From an uncultured Mollicutes bacterium (lineage in GTDB: Bacteria > Bacillota_I > Bacilli_A > ML615J-28 > CAG-313), in contig URLJ01000006.1 of NCBI GenBank assembly GCA_900548675.1, positions 1 to 64,000 of the forward strand: a stretch of 64,000 bases of DNA, given 5' to 3'. The notes beneath the pieces were generated by a model, which was not told the origin of the DNA, made no database searches, and saw only the letters and a list, made by a program, of their open reading frames with translations. Shown here one piece after another: positions 1 through 8,669 of the stretch. The position numbers and the translations under genes are program-made. Positions within the stretch are counted from its first letter, which is position 1; every line of letters starts with the position of its first letter.

Positions 1-88
1 TAATCTATATGAAATAAATTGATATTAGTTCATTATCAATTAAAATAATTATGAACAATTTATATTATACGAGGAGGGGAATTAAAGT

Positions 89-766
89 ATGAATTCAAAA
101 GCTGTAATATTTGGTGATTCAATTTTAAGAGGAATAATCTTAAATGATGAAATGAAATACAGAATATCGAGTGATATTAATTATGAAAAAATTGAAAAAG
201 AGTTAGATATAAAAATAATTAATTATGCCAAAATGGGTTGTACTATTACAAAAGGGAAAAAAGTAATTGATAGTGTCCTAGAAAAAGAACCTAATATCAA
301 GTATGCTTTAATTGAATATGGGGGAAATGATTGTGATTACGATTGGTCTGCGGTTGCCGAGGTAGCATCGAAAGCGTATTTACCGAAAACGCCTGTTGAA
401 GATTTCGAACAAAACTTAATCGCTATTATTGAAGCATTAAAGTCAAGGGGAATAAAACCTATACTAATGACACTTCCGCCAATAAATGCTGAAAAGTATT
501 TTAAATGGATTTGTCGTAACATTACATCAGTTAGTAATGTAATGTATTTTTTAGGAGATGTCGACATCATATATCGTCGTCAAGAGTTATATTCTAATGT
601 GATAGCATCAATCGGTTATCGTATGGGTGTTGATGTTGTCGATATAAGAAATGAATTTCTTATCCGTAATGATTTTCCAGAATTATTATGTGAAGATGGA
701 ATTCATTTAAATGATAAAGGACGAGACGTGATGATTCAGTCTTTTATTAGAAAATATAAAAAATAA
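89..766 (+). CDS. SGNH/GDSL-family hydrolase
   Basis: Predicted esterase or lipase-like hydrolase of the SGNH superfamily, 225 residues. Block I is seen as FGDSILRG near residues 8-15 (nucleophile Ser), block III as GGND near residue 78, and block V as DGIHLN near residue 205, which supplies the Asp-His pair. No signal peptide is visible, so it is probably cytoplasmic. The start has a strong purine-rich ribosome site (gaggagggg) about 10 bases upstream. It lies 16 bases before the DegV gene and is probably co-transcribed with it. The substrate cannot be told from sequence; family members deacylate sugars, lipids or peptidoglycan. Confidence 0.85.
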   Translation: MNSKAVIFGDSILRGIILNDEMKYRISSDINYEKIEKELDIKIINYAKMGCTITKGKKVIDSVLEKEPNIKYALIEYGGNDCDYDWSAVAEVASKAYLPKTPVEDFEQNLIAIIEALKSRGIKPILMTLPPINAEKYFKWICRNITSVSNVMYFLGDVDIIYRRQELYSNVIASIGYRMGVDVVDIRNEFLIRNDFPELLCEDGIHLNDKGRDVMIQSFIRKYKK

Positions 767-782
767 AAAAGGAAATGATAAA

Positions 783-1634
783 ATGAGAAAAGTTATTATA
801 ACAAGTGATAGTACTTGTGATTTATCTAAAGAGTTGATTGAGAAGTATGATATTAAAATAGTGCCTCTCTATATAAACTTAGGTAATAATTCCTACAAAG
901 ATTCTCTTGAATTAACTACAAAGGAATTATATGAGAAAATAGAAGCCAAAGAAGGTTTCCCAAAAACTTCAGCTACTACACCTGATGATTTCTACAAGTT
1001 TTTCAAACCATTCTTAGATGAAGGATGTGACATAATTTACACTGGTATTTCTTCATCAATGTCATGTACCTTTCAAAATGCTCATATAGCTAAAGCAGAA
1101 TTAAATACTGAACATATATATTTAGTTGATTCTCAAAACCTTTCAACAGGAATTGGTCTAATTTTACTTAAAGCTGCAACTTATCGTGATAAAGGCATGT
1201 CTGCAAGTGAAATCAAAGATAAAATGGAAGAAATAATTCCTAAGGTAAGAGCACAATTTGTTCTAGAACGTCTTGATTATTTATATAAAGGAGGACGTTG
1301 TAGTGGAATGAGTTATTTCATTTGTAGTACACTTCGTATTAAACCATATATTAAAGTCGAAAATGGTAAAATGATTGTGGCTAAAAAGGCGATTGGCCCA
1401 ATGAAAAAAGGTTTAAATATAATGATTGAAGATTTCCAAAGCAAGATAAATGATATTGATAAAGAATTCTTATTTATTACACATAGTGAAGCTGAAGAAA
1501 GTAGAAAATATATTGAAGAAAAAATAAAAGATGAGATACCACAATTTGAAAATACAAATGTGACAGAAGCAGGATGTGTTGTATCAGGACATTGTGGAAA
1601 AGGTTGTATTGGTATTCTTTATATAATGAAATAG
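783..1634 (+). CDS. DegV family fatty acid-binding protein (FakB-like)
   Basis: DegV-fold protein, 283 residues, the usual family length. Conserved blocks: TSDSTCDL at the N-terminus, TSATTPDDF near residue 62, GISSSMS near residue 87, VDSQNLSTG near residue 115 and the late LDYLYKGGRCSG block. Family members bind a fatty acid for phosphorylation by the FakA kinase, feeding acyl-phosphate to PlsX/PlsY. A second DegV protein lies beside fakA and plsX at 53-56 kb, so this copy probably offers a second fatty-acid specificity. The reading frame is followed at once by a terminator. Assignment is firm for the family and inferential for the ligand. Confidence 0.9.
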   Translation: MRKVIITSDSTCDLSKELIEKYDIKIVPLYINLGNNSYKDSLELTTKELYEKIEAKEGFPKTSATTPDDFYKFFKPFLDEGCDIIYTGISSSMSCTFQNAHIAKAELNTEHIYLVDSQNLSTGIGLILLKAATYRDKGMSASEIKDKMEEIIPKVRAQFVLERLDYLYKGGRCSGMSYFICSTLRIKPYIKVENGKMIVAKKAIGPMKKGLNIMIEDFQSKINDIDKEFLFITHSEAEESRKYIEEKIKDEIPQFENTNVTEAGCVVSGHCGKGCIGILYIMK

Positions 1635-1660
1635 TTCTGTTTTAAGACAGAACTATTTTT
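1633..1660 (+). terminator. Rho-independent terminator after the DegV gene
   Basis: Perfect 8-bp stem AGTTCTGT/ACAGAACT with a 6-base loop, followed by ATTTTT. It overlaps the stop codon of the DegV gene and separates it from the lipoprotein downstream. Confidence 0.85.
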
Positions 1661-1691
1661 AAAATATAAATATTAATATTCTAACAAGTAC

Positions 1692-1713
1692 AACCTACTT
1701 GAAAAAGTAGGTT
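1692..1713. other. Perfect 9-bp hairpin in the intergenic region
   Basis: AACCTACTT and AAGTAGGTT flank a GAAA loop. It lies between the terminator and the promoter of the next gene. There is no long T-run, so a second weak terminator or an operator are both possible. Confidence 0.45.
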
Positions 1714-1731
1714 ATATTCATACAAAATAAA

Positions 1732-1760
1732 TAGACAAAACAAAATTAGTATGATATAAT
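1732..1760 (+). promoter_or_regulatory. SigA-type promoter of the large lipoprotein gene
   Basis: TAGACA, a 17-base spacer and TATAAT, lying 31 bases upstream of the lipoprotein start codon. The ribosome site aaaggaga follows. Confidence 0.7.
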
Positions 1761-1791
1761 TAAGATATCATAATAAAAGGAGAAAAGAAAG

Positions 1792-2487
1792 ATGAATAAA
1801 ATTAAAAAATTTACTTTATTTTTATTGGTCCTTATTTTAGGATTCTCGCTTGCTAGTTGTAATGATGATAAAAAGTATGACATTACAGATGTTGCGGGAG
1901 CAAAAGATGTAGTTATTAGAAAAGCGGAAAAATTATTAACATTTACCGTTGAAAACGAAATATCTAAATTTGATACATCAAATATTAAAGTATCAACTGG
2001 TAAAGCAGTTGTTTATGGAAATAAAGAATGTAAAGATGAATTAAATACGCTAGATCTTAGCGAAGGTGAAAATACATTCTATTTGAAAATTAGACTTGAT
2101 AAGAAAAATAAATTATTAAAGAAAATAGTTTGGAAACTTGTTATAACAAGAGAAGCAGGTGAAGAACCTGAACCACCAATTATTGAAACAACTTTAAATA
2201 AGGAAAAATACCATGCCCGCTTAGCTAGTATGGCAGCAGTTTTTGAAAGCGGTGATGATAAAGGTATTAACTATGAAAAAGCGTTAGCTGAAATTCTTGA
2301 CAGTGAAAAAAATCTAGAAATCTTTGATTACATAATTGAAGGTATGGAAAAAGCAGGTCTTACTGATGAAAAAGCTAGTGCCACAATCGATTTAATTAAA
2401 CAAAAGTTTATTGGCCGTATTACAGATATAGAGCTAGAAAATCTTGTAGACGCAATTGCTGATATCGCAAAACGTGTTTTACAATAG
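1792..2487 (+). CDS. Secreted lipoprotein, N-terminal part of a frameshifted gene
   Basis: 231 residues starting with a lipoprotein signal peptide: Lys-rich start, hydrophobic core, and lipobox SLASC with Cys near residue 23, a substrate for Lgt. Residues of about 35-125 form a beta-rich segment ending in LSEGENTFYLKI and LVITRE, resembling the cadherin-like beta-sandwich family. The remainder is helical. The frame ends at TAG 2485-2487, but the -1 frame is open through this point and runs into the 2736 reading frame. One extra base between about 2469 and 2484 would join both into a protein of about 1344 residues. It is most likely the 5' half of one gene broken by mutation, assembly error or recoding. 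Confidence 0.75.
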   Translation: MNKIKKFTLFLLVLILGFSLASCNDDKKYDITDVAGAKDVVIRKAEKLLTFTVENEISKFDTSNIKVSTGKAVVYGNKECKDELNTLDLSEGENTFYLKIRLDKKNKLLKKIVWKLVITREAGEEPEPPIIETTLNKEKYHARLASMAAVFESGDDKGINYEKALAEILDSEKNLEIFDYIIEGMEKAGLTDEKASATIDLIKQKFIGRITDIELENLVDAIADIAKRVLQ

Positions 2488-2735
2488 TTAAAGACATCGA
2501 TGGAATTATTACATCAAAACAACTTGGTATTATTGTTCACACATATTACGTTAATTCTACTATCGATAAAGCTGAGATAGAAGAAATATTAAGCTCTTTA
2601 AAAGGTACTGCAGATGCAGCTGATTATGAAAAATTAGTTGAAACACTCAATGAGACTTCATCAACATTATTATCACAAGATGAATTTGTTGATTTATTTA
2701 AAAAGCTATTCACTGTTCTTAAAGTAATCGCTAAT

Positions 2736-5700
2736 ATGAGTGAAGCAGAACTTAACGCAATTGGTGAAATTATTGATTTAGCTTCTAATACTGAAGACAT
2801 AAGTAAATTAGAAATAAAAGAAAGTGATATTAAAAATATCAATCAAGTAGGAAATGTGCTTACAAGATTAAGTAATGTTTTAAATAAAGAAATGCTTAAT
2901 GAAATAGTAGCTTTAGTAGTTAGATTGATGGCTGTTGAAGAAGATAATCCAGTTAAACTTGCGAAAATGGGTTACATAAGTTTAATAGGTAATCTCCCAG
3001 CTACTTTAAAGTTTGTAAGCAGCTTATTATCATCACTTACATTAGATAGTTTTAACGCTCTTAAAGCTGTTATAATGTCACTAGTTGCAGGTTTACCTGA
3101 GGAAAGTGCTTTAGAAGAATTTGGTAAAAACCTTGTAGAATCATGTAATTTAATTGGAAGTGCCTACACTAAATTAACAAGTTCAGAACAACTTGAAATT
3201 AAAGATTTGATTAAAAAAGCGATCAACATGATAGGCGTTTCTATCGATATTGATACAGATCTTCTTATTGAACAAATTTTAAAAATTAAAGATACTTCAG
3301 GTACATTACAATATAAAGAACTCGCAACAGAGTTTACAAAAGTACTAACTACACCATTAGAAACTAAGCTACAAGTTTCTGTAGAAGAGGAAATAATCAT
3401 AAAACAAAATTCTTCACTTGAAGCGTTAATTGCCGCATTAAATGCTAAAGTTAAAGTTAATTACCTCACATACAATAAAGAAAGTGGCGACTATGATGAA
3501 CTTAATAAAGAATTAACAAAAGAAAATATTGTTAGTTATGAGTTATCAAAAGGTGGTGTACAAAAAGTTACAATTCGCGTAGGTGAACACACAAACGATA
3601 TTTTCTATTATGTTAAAGAAGAAAACCCTCAATATGCTTTGTCACCAGATAATCCATTTATATTAACTGATGTTTTTGTTTATGATTTAGATGGTACACT
3701 ATACATAAAAGAATACACAAATGAAAGTTTCGTATTTAGTTTCATTAACAAAAATACTTATGGCGTAAAAGAAGTTGAAATATTAGTGAAAGATATTCAA
3801 ATCATTAAACCTGATTACGCTACTGTAGGTGAAAAAAATGGTATAGCAGTTGTTAGTCTTGAAAATGGTGTTAAATATTACATCGCAGTAAAATATTTTA
3901 CAGTTTATAACGACAAATCAGAAGTAACGGATGTTGAAGTTAATTCAATTAACGATGTATATCAAAATGGTGAACAAGAAGTATCTGGAATGCTTAAAAT
4001 AACTAGAAATAATGGTATAACATTATTAACTGATAATAAGTGGAATTACAACAATTTTGAATATATAAACTTTATAGAAAGTAACGTAACTGGCTTAGAT
4101 AAAACAAAAGCTGGAAAACAAACGATAACTATTACAGTTGACAAATACACGGTGACACACGAAATCCAAGTTATATCAGAATTAGAAAGCAAGAACGTAA
4201 CTTATTTGGGTGTTTATACTGATGATACATACTTTGGATATCCTGATTACGAAGAGTTAATTAGAGTTAGTGTAAGTTTCATAAATGGTAATAAATACTA
4301 CTATAGTGGCAGTTATAAAAAATTAGATGCATACTTTAAAGAAAAGAATCTTCAATACGATATAGAATTGATTTTGGGTAATTTAAAGGTTGGAACAAAC
4401 AATTGTACACTTAAACTTACTAATAAAGAAACTGGCCAAATTACTGAAAGTAATTTTGATTTAAATCTTGTTGATAAGGATGAATACGACAAAGTAACAG
4501 AATTAAGCATTTATATTAAAGATAATTTCTTTGTAGGTTATACTGTAGATGAAATTCTTAAAAAAGTTGGTAACGTTGAGTATGGCACTGAATATTACAA
4601 AGAATATTTAAACGGCGAAGATGCTTATGCATGGTTAGTTCAAAATGTAGGCTGTGAAATAAAAGCGAGTGAAGGAAAGCTTGTTTTCACAGTAGATAGT
4701 GCAAAATGTGAAATTGATGGAGTCTTTAGTGTTACTAAAGATATGGTTAATATAAATTACAAAATAAATAATGACTTTATCCCTAGTTTCTTTAATGATT
4801 TCACAGAAGATGAAATTATGAGATTCCTTATTACTAGGGTAGAAGTTGAAAATGCTAATATTGGTTATTGCGAAGAAAATTATGCCCTTGATGTATTTAC
4901 TAGAATTGGATCAATCCAAAAAACTGCAACTACTGTCGATGTAAAAATAGGAACAGAAGTTCTTAGATCATTTACATTAGAAGAAATAAAACCGGAAAGT
5001 TTTACTATATATTACTCATTTAATGAAACCTTATTTGTTAAAAAAGGTGTAGATCAAACAGATTATATTCTTAGTAAAATGGATGGTTTGACATTAACTT
5101 GTCAAAAAGATGGTGAGTACTTTAATGCTTCAACTTATAATTTTGACACCCTAAAAAGTATCGTTGAAAGTGGTCTTTTAACTATTACTCCAGATGCTGC
5201 TCAAAAAAAGGTATTAATAGCATTTGCGGCTGGAAATGTTACTTTTAGTGATGAATACACTAATGTTATTTTCTACGATGAAGCAGAATCTAAAAACGTT
5301 GCTAGTGTCGAGGCTCCTTGCAGCATAATTGTTTTACAGAATGGTAAAGATGAAACTTTAGATAAAGCCTTAGAAAATACTACGCTATCAGTACGTTATT
5401 TCGATGGCACAGAAGCAGAAATCTTTGGTGATGAGGTTATAGCTTTAATTAATGCAGGTAAATTAACTGCAGTCCTCAAAACTAATTATGTAGAATTTAC
5501 TTATATAATTGATGAGACAAAGTTTCATACCTCTGTAGATGTATATTTCTATGACCTAAATGAAAGTACTATATCAGGTGAAAATACATATATTTACTTT
5601 AGTCGTGAAAATTATAACCCTCTTGATCCATATCAAGCAATAAATGAAGCTTATATCAATATAACTACAGGTAAATTCACAGATCAGCGTCATCTTGCAA

Positions 5701-5825
5701 GAGCTGCCGCAATTAAGTTTGCTAAAGAATATTGTAATTTAACATGCGTTGAAAAAAATGGCGAAGTAGAATATACATACGAAATTAATGGCGCGAGAAA
5801 AAGTGATATATTAGTAATAAAATAA
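2736..5825 (+). CDS. Large extracellular protein, C-terminal part of the frameshifted lipoprotein gene
   Basis: 1029 residues from the first ATG, but the frame is open without a stop back to at least 2463, about 83 further codons overlapping the end of the upstream lipoprotein. No ribosome site or signal peptide precedes ATG 2736, so it is probably not an independent start. The first 200 residues are helical and continue the helical region of the upstream piece. The rest is beta-rich, with repeated Ig-like segments carrying K/E-rich strands and many Tyr and Asn, typical of surface-exposed modules. Function unknown. A lipoprotein at 26332-28014 has a similar mix of lipobox, small beta domain and long helical region, which suggests a shared family. 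Confidence 0.7.
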   Translation: MSEAELNAIGEIIDLASNTEDISKLEIKESDIKNINQVGNVLTRLSNVLNKEMLNEIVALVVRLMAVEEDNPVKLAKMGYISLIGNLPATLKFVSSLLSSLTLDSFNALKAVIMSLVAGLPEESALEEFGKNLVESCNLIGSAYTKLTSSEQLEIKDLIKKAINMIGVSIDIDTDLLIEQILKIKDTSGTLQYKELATEFTKVLTTPLETKLQVSVEEEIIIKQNSSLEALIAALNAKVKVNYLTYNKESGDYDELNKELTKENIVSYELSKGGVQKVTIRVGEHTNDIFYYVKEENPQYALSPDNPFILTDVFVYDLDGTLYIKEYTNESFVFSFINKNTYGVKEVEILVKDIQIIKPDYATVGEKNGIAVVSLENGVKYYIAVKYFTVYNDKSEVTDVEVNSINDVYQNGEQEVSGMLKITRNNGITLLTDNKWNYNNFEYINFIESNVTGLDKTKAGKQTITITVDKYTVTHEIQVISELESKNVTYLGVYTDDTYFGYPDYEELIRVSVSFINGNKYYYSGSYKKLDAYFKEKNLQYDIELILGNLKVGTNNCTLKLTNKETGQITESNFDLNLVDKDEYDKVTELSIYIKDNFFVGYTVDEILKKVGNVEYGTEYYKEYLNGEDAYAWLVQNVGCEIKASEGKLVFTVDSAKCEIDGVFSVTKDMVNINYKINNDFIPSFFNDFTEDEIMRFLITRVEVENANIGYCEENYALDVFTRIGSIQKTATTVDVKIGTEVLRSFTLEEIKPESFTIYYSFNETLFVKKGVDQTDYILSKMDGLTLTCQKDGEYFNASTYNFDTLKSIVESGLLTITPDAAQKKVLIAFAAGNVTFSDEYTNVIFYDEAESKNVASVEAPCSIIVLQNGKDETLDKALENTTLSVRYFDGTEAEIFGDEVIALINAGKLTAVLKTNYVEFTYIIDETKFHTSVDVYFYDLNESTISGENTYIYFSRENYNPLDPYQAINEAYINITTGKFTDQRHLARAAAIKFAKEYCNLTCVEKNGEVEYTYEINGARKSDILVIK

Positions 5826-5838
5826 TAAAAATAAATTT

Positions 5839-5878
5839 AAAGAGACATAAAAATTAATTTTTATGTCTCTTTCTTTTT
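5839..5878 (+). terminator. Rho-independent terminator
   Basis: Long perfect stem AAAGAGACATAAAAATT with its complement, followed by TTTCTTTTT. It ends the large lipoprotein transcript. Confidence 0.9.
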
Positions 5879-5888
5879 GCCATTTCGG

Positions 5889-5917
5889 TTGAAGGAAAAC
5901 GTATGATATGGTAAAAT
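5889..5917 (+). promoter_or_regulatory. Extended -10 promoter of the ABC transporter gene
   Basis: TTGAAG, a 17-base spacer ending in TGG, and TAAAAT, 31 bases before the ABC gene start. Confidence 0.65.
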
Positions 5918-5948
5918 AAGTAATAGTTTACGAAAAAAGGAGAAAATT

Positions 5949-7676
5949 ATGATAAAAAAATTTGCATCATATTATAAGCCATACTTAGGATTGTTTTTCT
6001 TTGATTTATTTTGTGCCGTATTAGTAGCTGCATGTAATTTAGGATATCCCTATTTGGCTCAAGATATTTTAAAAAAATATGTGCCAGAAAATAATTTTCG
6101 TATGGTCATAATTATTTCTTTTGCCTTGCTTTTAATATATATTCTAAAAGCAATCCTAACTTTTATAATTCAGTACTGGGGACATATCTTAGGTGTAAAA
6201 ATTCAAGGAGATATGCGTAAAGAACTCTTTGCTCATCTAGAGGATTTGCCTTTTTCCTATTTTGATGAAAACAAAACAGGAAATATTATGTCTAGAATTA
6301 TTAATGACTTAATGGATATATCAGAATTAGCCCATCATGGACCTGAAGATATAATACTATCGACAATAACTTTAATTGGAGCCTGTGTTTTAATGGCTTT
6401 AAAAGTTGATTGGCGTCTTTCCTTAATTGTTTTTGGTGTAGTTCCATTCATTACTGGTTATGCCGTTATTACGCGTAAAGGTATGAGAAAAGCATTTAAG
6501 AAAATGCGTGAAGAAACAGGAAGAATCAATTCCCAAGTAGAAAGTAGTATTTCAGGTATAAGAGTGGCCAAAGCATATACGGCGAGAAATCATGAAATAG
6601 CTGAATTCGAAAAATCAAATAAAGAATTTCAAAAAGCCCGGAGTGAAGCGTATAAGCAAATGGGTATTTTTGGTAGTGGTATGCAGTTTTTTACTGACTT
6701 TCTTTATTTAGTAGCTCTTTTTGTCGGTGGTTTATTTTGTACAAAAGGAATGATTCTAATTGATCAATATGTTGCCTATATTTTGTATGTTACAATCATC
6801 ATTAGTCCAATCCGTACTATTGTCGCAATATATGAAAGCATTCAAGCCGGCTTTACTGGTTTCGCGCGTTTCACGGAAATAATAAATACCAAAAAAGAAG
6901 AAGATGACGGCAAAATAGAATTAAAGGAGATTAAATCATCTATTACTTTCGATCATGTTAATTTTAGTTATAAAGAAAATAGTCTTGAAGATGAAGTAAC
7001 CGAAGTTTTACACGATTTTAGTCTAGAGCTTCCGGTAGGTTCTTCAATCGCTCTAGTTGGGCCAAGTGGTGGAGGCAAAACTACCATTTGTCATTTATTG
7101 CCACGATTCTACAAAATTAATAGCGGTAAAATCGCAATAGATGGTGTCGATATTTGCGATTACACGTTAAATTCCCTTCGTAGACAAATTGGAATTGTTT
7201 CACAAGAGGTATTTCTCTTTGGTGGAACAATTCGTGACAATGTACGTTATGGTGATTTTGACGCGACAGATGAACAGATAATAGAAGCGTGTAAAATGGC
7301 GAATATTCACGAATTTATTGAAACACTTGAAGATGGCTATGATACCTATGTTGGTGAAAGAGGCGTAAAACTATCGGGAGGTCAAAAACAACGAATTTCT
7401 ATTGCGAGAGCTTTTTTGAAAAATCCTCCTATTTTAATTCTTGATGAAGCAACATCAGCTCTTGATAATATAACGGAAATTCAAATTCAAAATGCGTTAG
7501 AAACGTTAAGTAAAGGTAGAACAACTATTGTTGTAGCACACCGCCTTTCAACTGTTAAAAATGCTGATGAAATAGTAGTATTGACAGATGAGGGGGTTGT
7601 TGAAAAAGGAAAGCATCAAGAACTTTTAGATAAAAATGGAATATATGCAGATCTCTATAAACATCAGTTTAGATAA
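5949..7676 (+). CDS. ABC exporter, fused permease and ATPase half-transporter
   Basis: 575 residues, the standard length of an MsbA/BmrA-type half-transporter. The N-terminal 320 residues hold about six membrane helices. The ATPase domain shows Walker A GPSGGGKTT near residue 370, signature LSGGQKQR near 474, Walker B ILILDEATSALD near 494 and switch His in VVAHRLSTV near 530. It sits alone between its own promoter and terminator, so it probably works as a homodimer in the membrane. The substrate (lipid, drug or peptide) cannot be deduced. The ribosome site aaaaggag precedes ATG. Confidence 0.93.
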   Translation: MIKKFASYYKPYLGLFFFDLFCAVLVAACNLGYPYLAQDILKKYVPENNFRMVIIISFALLLIYILKAILTFIIQYWGHILGVKIQGDMRKELFAHLEDLPFSYFDENKTGNIMSRIINDLMDISELAHHGPEDIILSTITLIGACVLMALKVDWRLSLIVFGVVPFITGYAVITRKGMRKAFKKMREETGRINSQVESSISGIRVAKAYTARNHEIAEFEKSNKEFQKARSEAYKQMGIFGSGMQFFTDFLYLVALFVGGLFCTKGMILIDQYVAYILYVTIIISPIRTIVAIYESIQAGFTGFARFTEIINTKKEEDDGKIELKEIKSSITFDHVNFSYKENSLEDEVTEVLHDFSLELPVGSSIALVGPSGGGKTTICHLLPRFYKINSGKIAIDGVDICDYTLNSLRRQIGIVSQEVFLFGGTIRDNVRYGDFDATDEQIIEACKMANIHEFIETLEDGYDTYVGERGVKLSGGQKQRISIARAFLKNPPILILDEATSALDNITEIQIQNALETLSKGRTTIVVAHRLSTVKNADEIVVLTDEGVVEKGKHQELLDKNGIYADLYKHQFR

Positions 7677-7691
7677 ATAAAAAATAAAAAG

Positions 7692-7729
7692 CGGTAATAA
7701 CTGGGAAGTAGCTAGTTATTACCGTTTTT
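7692..7729. terminator. Terminator after the ABC transporter gene
   Basis: Stem CGGTAATAACT/AGTTATTACCG with an 11-base loop and a TTTTTC tail on the + strand. It lies just beyond the 3' end of the convergent flavodoxin-domain gene; in that direction the tail is weak. Confidence 0.8.
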
Positions 7730-7744
7730 CATATTTATTAAGTA

Positions 7745-8581
7745 TTATTTTAATTCTTTCGTTTTTCCGTAGTGACATGAAAATGATCTAAAGGAATTAT
7801 GCTTAGTTTTTAATAAAGTATCCATTTCAACTTTTGTTTTTTCAAATTTACAATTCATAAAATGATTTACAACATAGTTAACATTTTTAATTTTACCAGC
7901 ATTTATTTTACAAAATTCGCGGATAGGAGCACAAATATTAAATACCCAAATAGGGCTACAAATGGTAACAGAAGTATACTTGCTAAAGTCAATTTGCATT
8001 TCTTCAATCGGCATTCCCCATTTATGCATTCCAAAACGCCCACACCACCAAAAACCGAGGTTTCCCGTAATTCTTTCTTTGGCTTTAATTTCTAAAATAT
8101 CAGCTCCAGTATTATTCGCTATTTCATAAGCAATTTTTTTTGTGTATCCCATACGCGAAAAGTATACAACAAGCAAATCATTATTAGTTCCAATGTTTTG
8201 GTAATCATCTATGTTAAAATAAAAAATACTTTGGCTAAATCCTACATAACAAAAAATACCTGTAATAAGTTCCAAAAATCCTATTATAAAGTAAATTATA
8301 GAAAGAGGATTTGTTTCATATATAAAAAATTGAAGAGTTATCCAAAGCATTAAAGTAATTCCTAAAACTATTCCTAGAATAGGTCCTCCTTTAACTTTTT
8401 TAAAAAGAAGGAAGGTAGCGATAAGGTTAGGAATACCATTGATTAATAAAAGTGCGATTCCTGGGAAAATTAAATTCTTAAATAAAATGTCTGCTAGAGG
8501 TAAAACTTGCATGCCATCGAGTAATACATCCATGCCAGTACTAGTACCCATTTTATCAAAAAACATCATGCAAGCGCCCAT
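7745..8581 (-). CDS. Membrane protein with C-terminal flavodoxin-like domain (5' end interrupted)
   Basis: 278 residues from the first ATG after an in-frame TGA. Residues 1-130 contain three or four hydrophobic helices. From about residue 135 a flavodoxin fold follows: LLVVYFSRMGYTKKIA is the FMN phosphate-binding loop, and SPIWVFNICAPIREF a later flavin-contact loop. It probably binds FMN and transfers electrons at the membrane. No ribosome site precedes ATG 8581. A well-placed AAGGAG and ATG lie in the same frame at 8653, with a TGA codon between, so the gene appears nonsense-mutated; restored it would have 302 codons. Its products may still be made at a low level from an internal start. 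Confidence 0.65.
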   Translation of the reverse strand: MGACMMFFDKMGTSTGMDVLLDGMQVLPLADILFKNLIFPGIALLLINGIPNLIATFLLFKKVKGGPILGIVLGITLMLWITLQFFIYETNPLSIIYFIIGFLELITGIFCYVGFSQSIFYFNIDDYQNIGTNNDLLVVYFSRMGYTKKIAYEIANNTGADILEIKAKERITGNLGFWWCGRFGMHKWGMPIEEMQIDFSKYTSVTICSPIWVFNICAPIREFCKINAGKIKNVNYVVNHFMNCKFEKTKVEMDTLLKTKHNSFRSFSCHYGKTKELK

Positions 8582-8653
8582 AACTGCGGTAAAGCCAATT
8601 AGAATAGTTCAAAAAATTAAAATGCTTCTTGAAATTTTGGATCTTTTATTCAT
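8582..8653 (-). pseudogene. Original 5' end of the flavodoxin-domain gene, broken by TGA
   Basis: Read on the minus strand, AAGGAG precedes ATG (8653-8651). The frame encodes MNKRSKISRSILIF, then TGA at 8611-8609, then TILIGFTAV leading directly into Met 8581. Together these form one continuous membrane helix with a positive N-terminus if TGA replaces a Trp codon (TGG). Other genes here use TGA as a genuine stop, so a point mutation is likelier than a Trp-TGA code. Confidence 0.7.
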
Positions 8654-8669
8654 ATGTGCTCCTTAAAAA

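Noticed and set aside
7862..8095. Plus-strand open frame of 77 codons within the flavodoxin-domain gene
   Set aside because: Shadow of the minus-strand gene whose flavodoxin motifs are clear.
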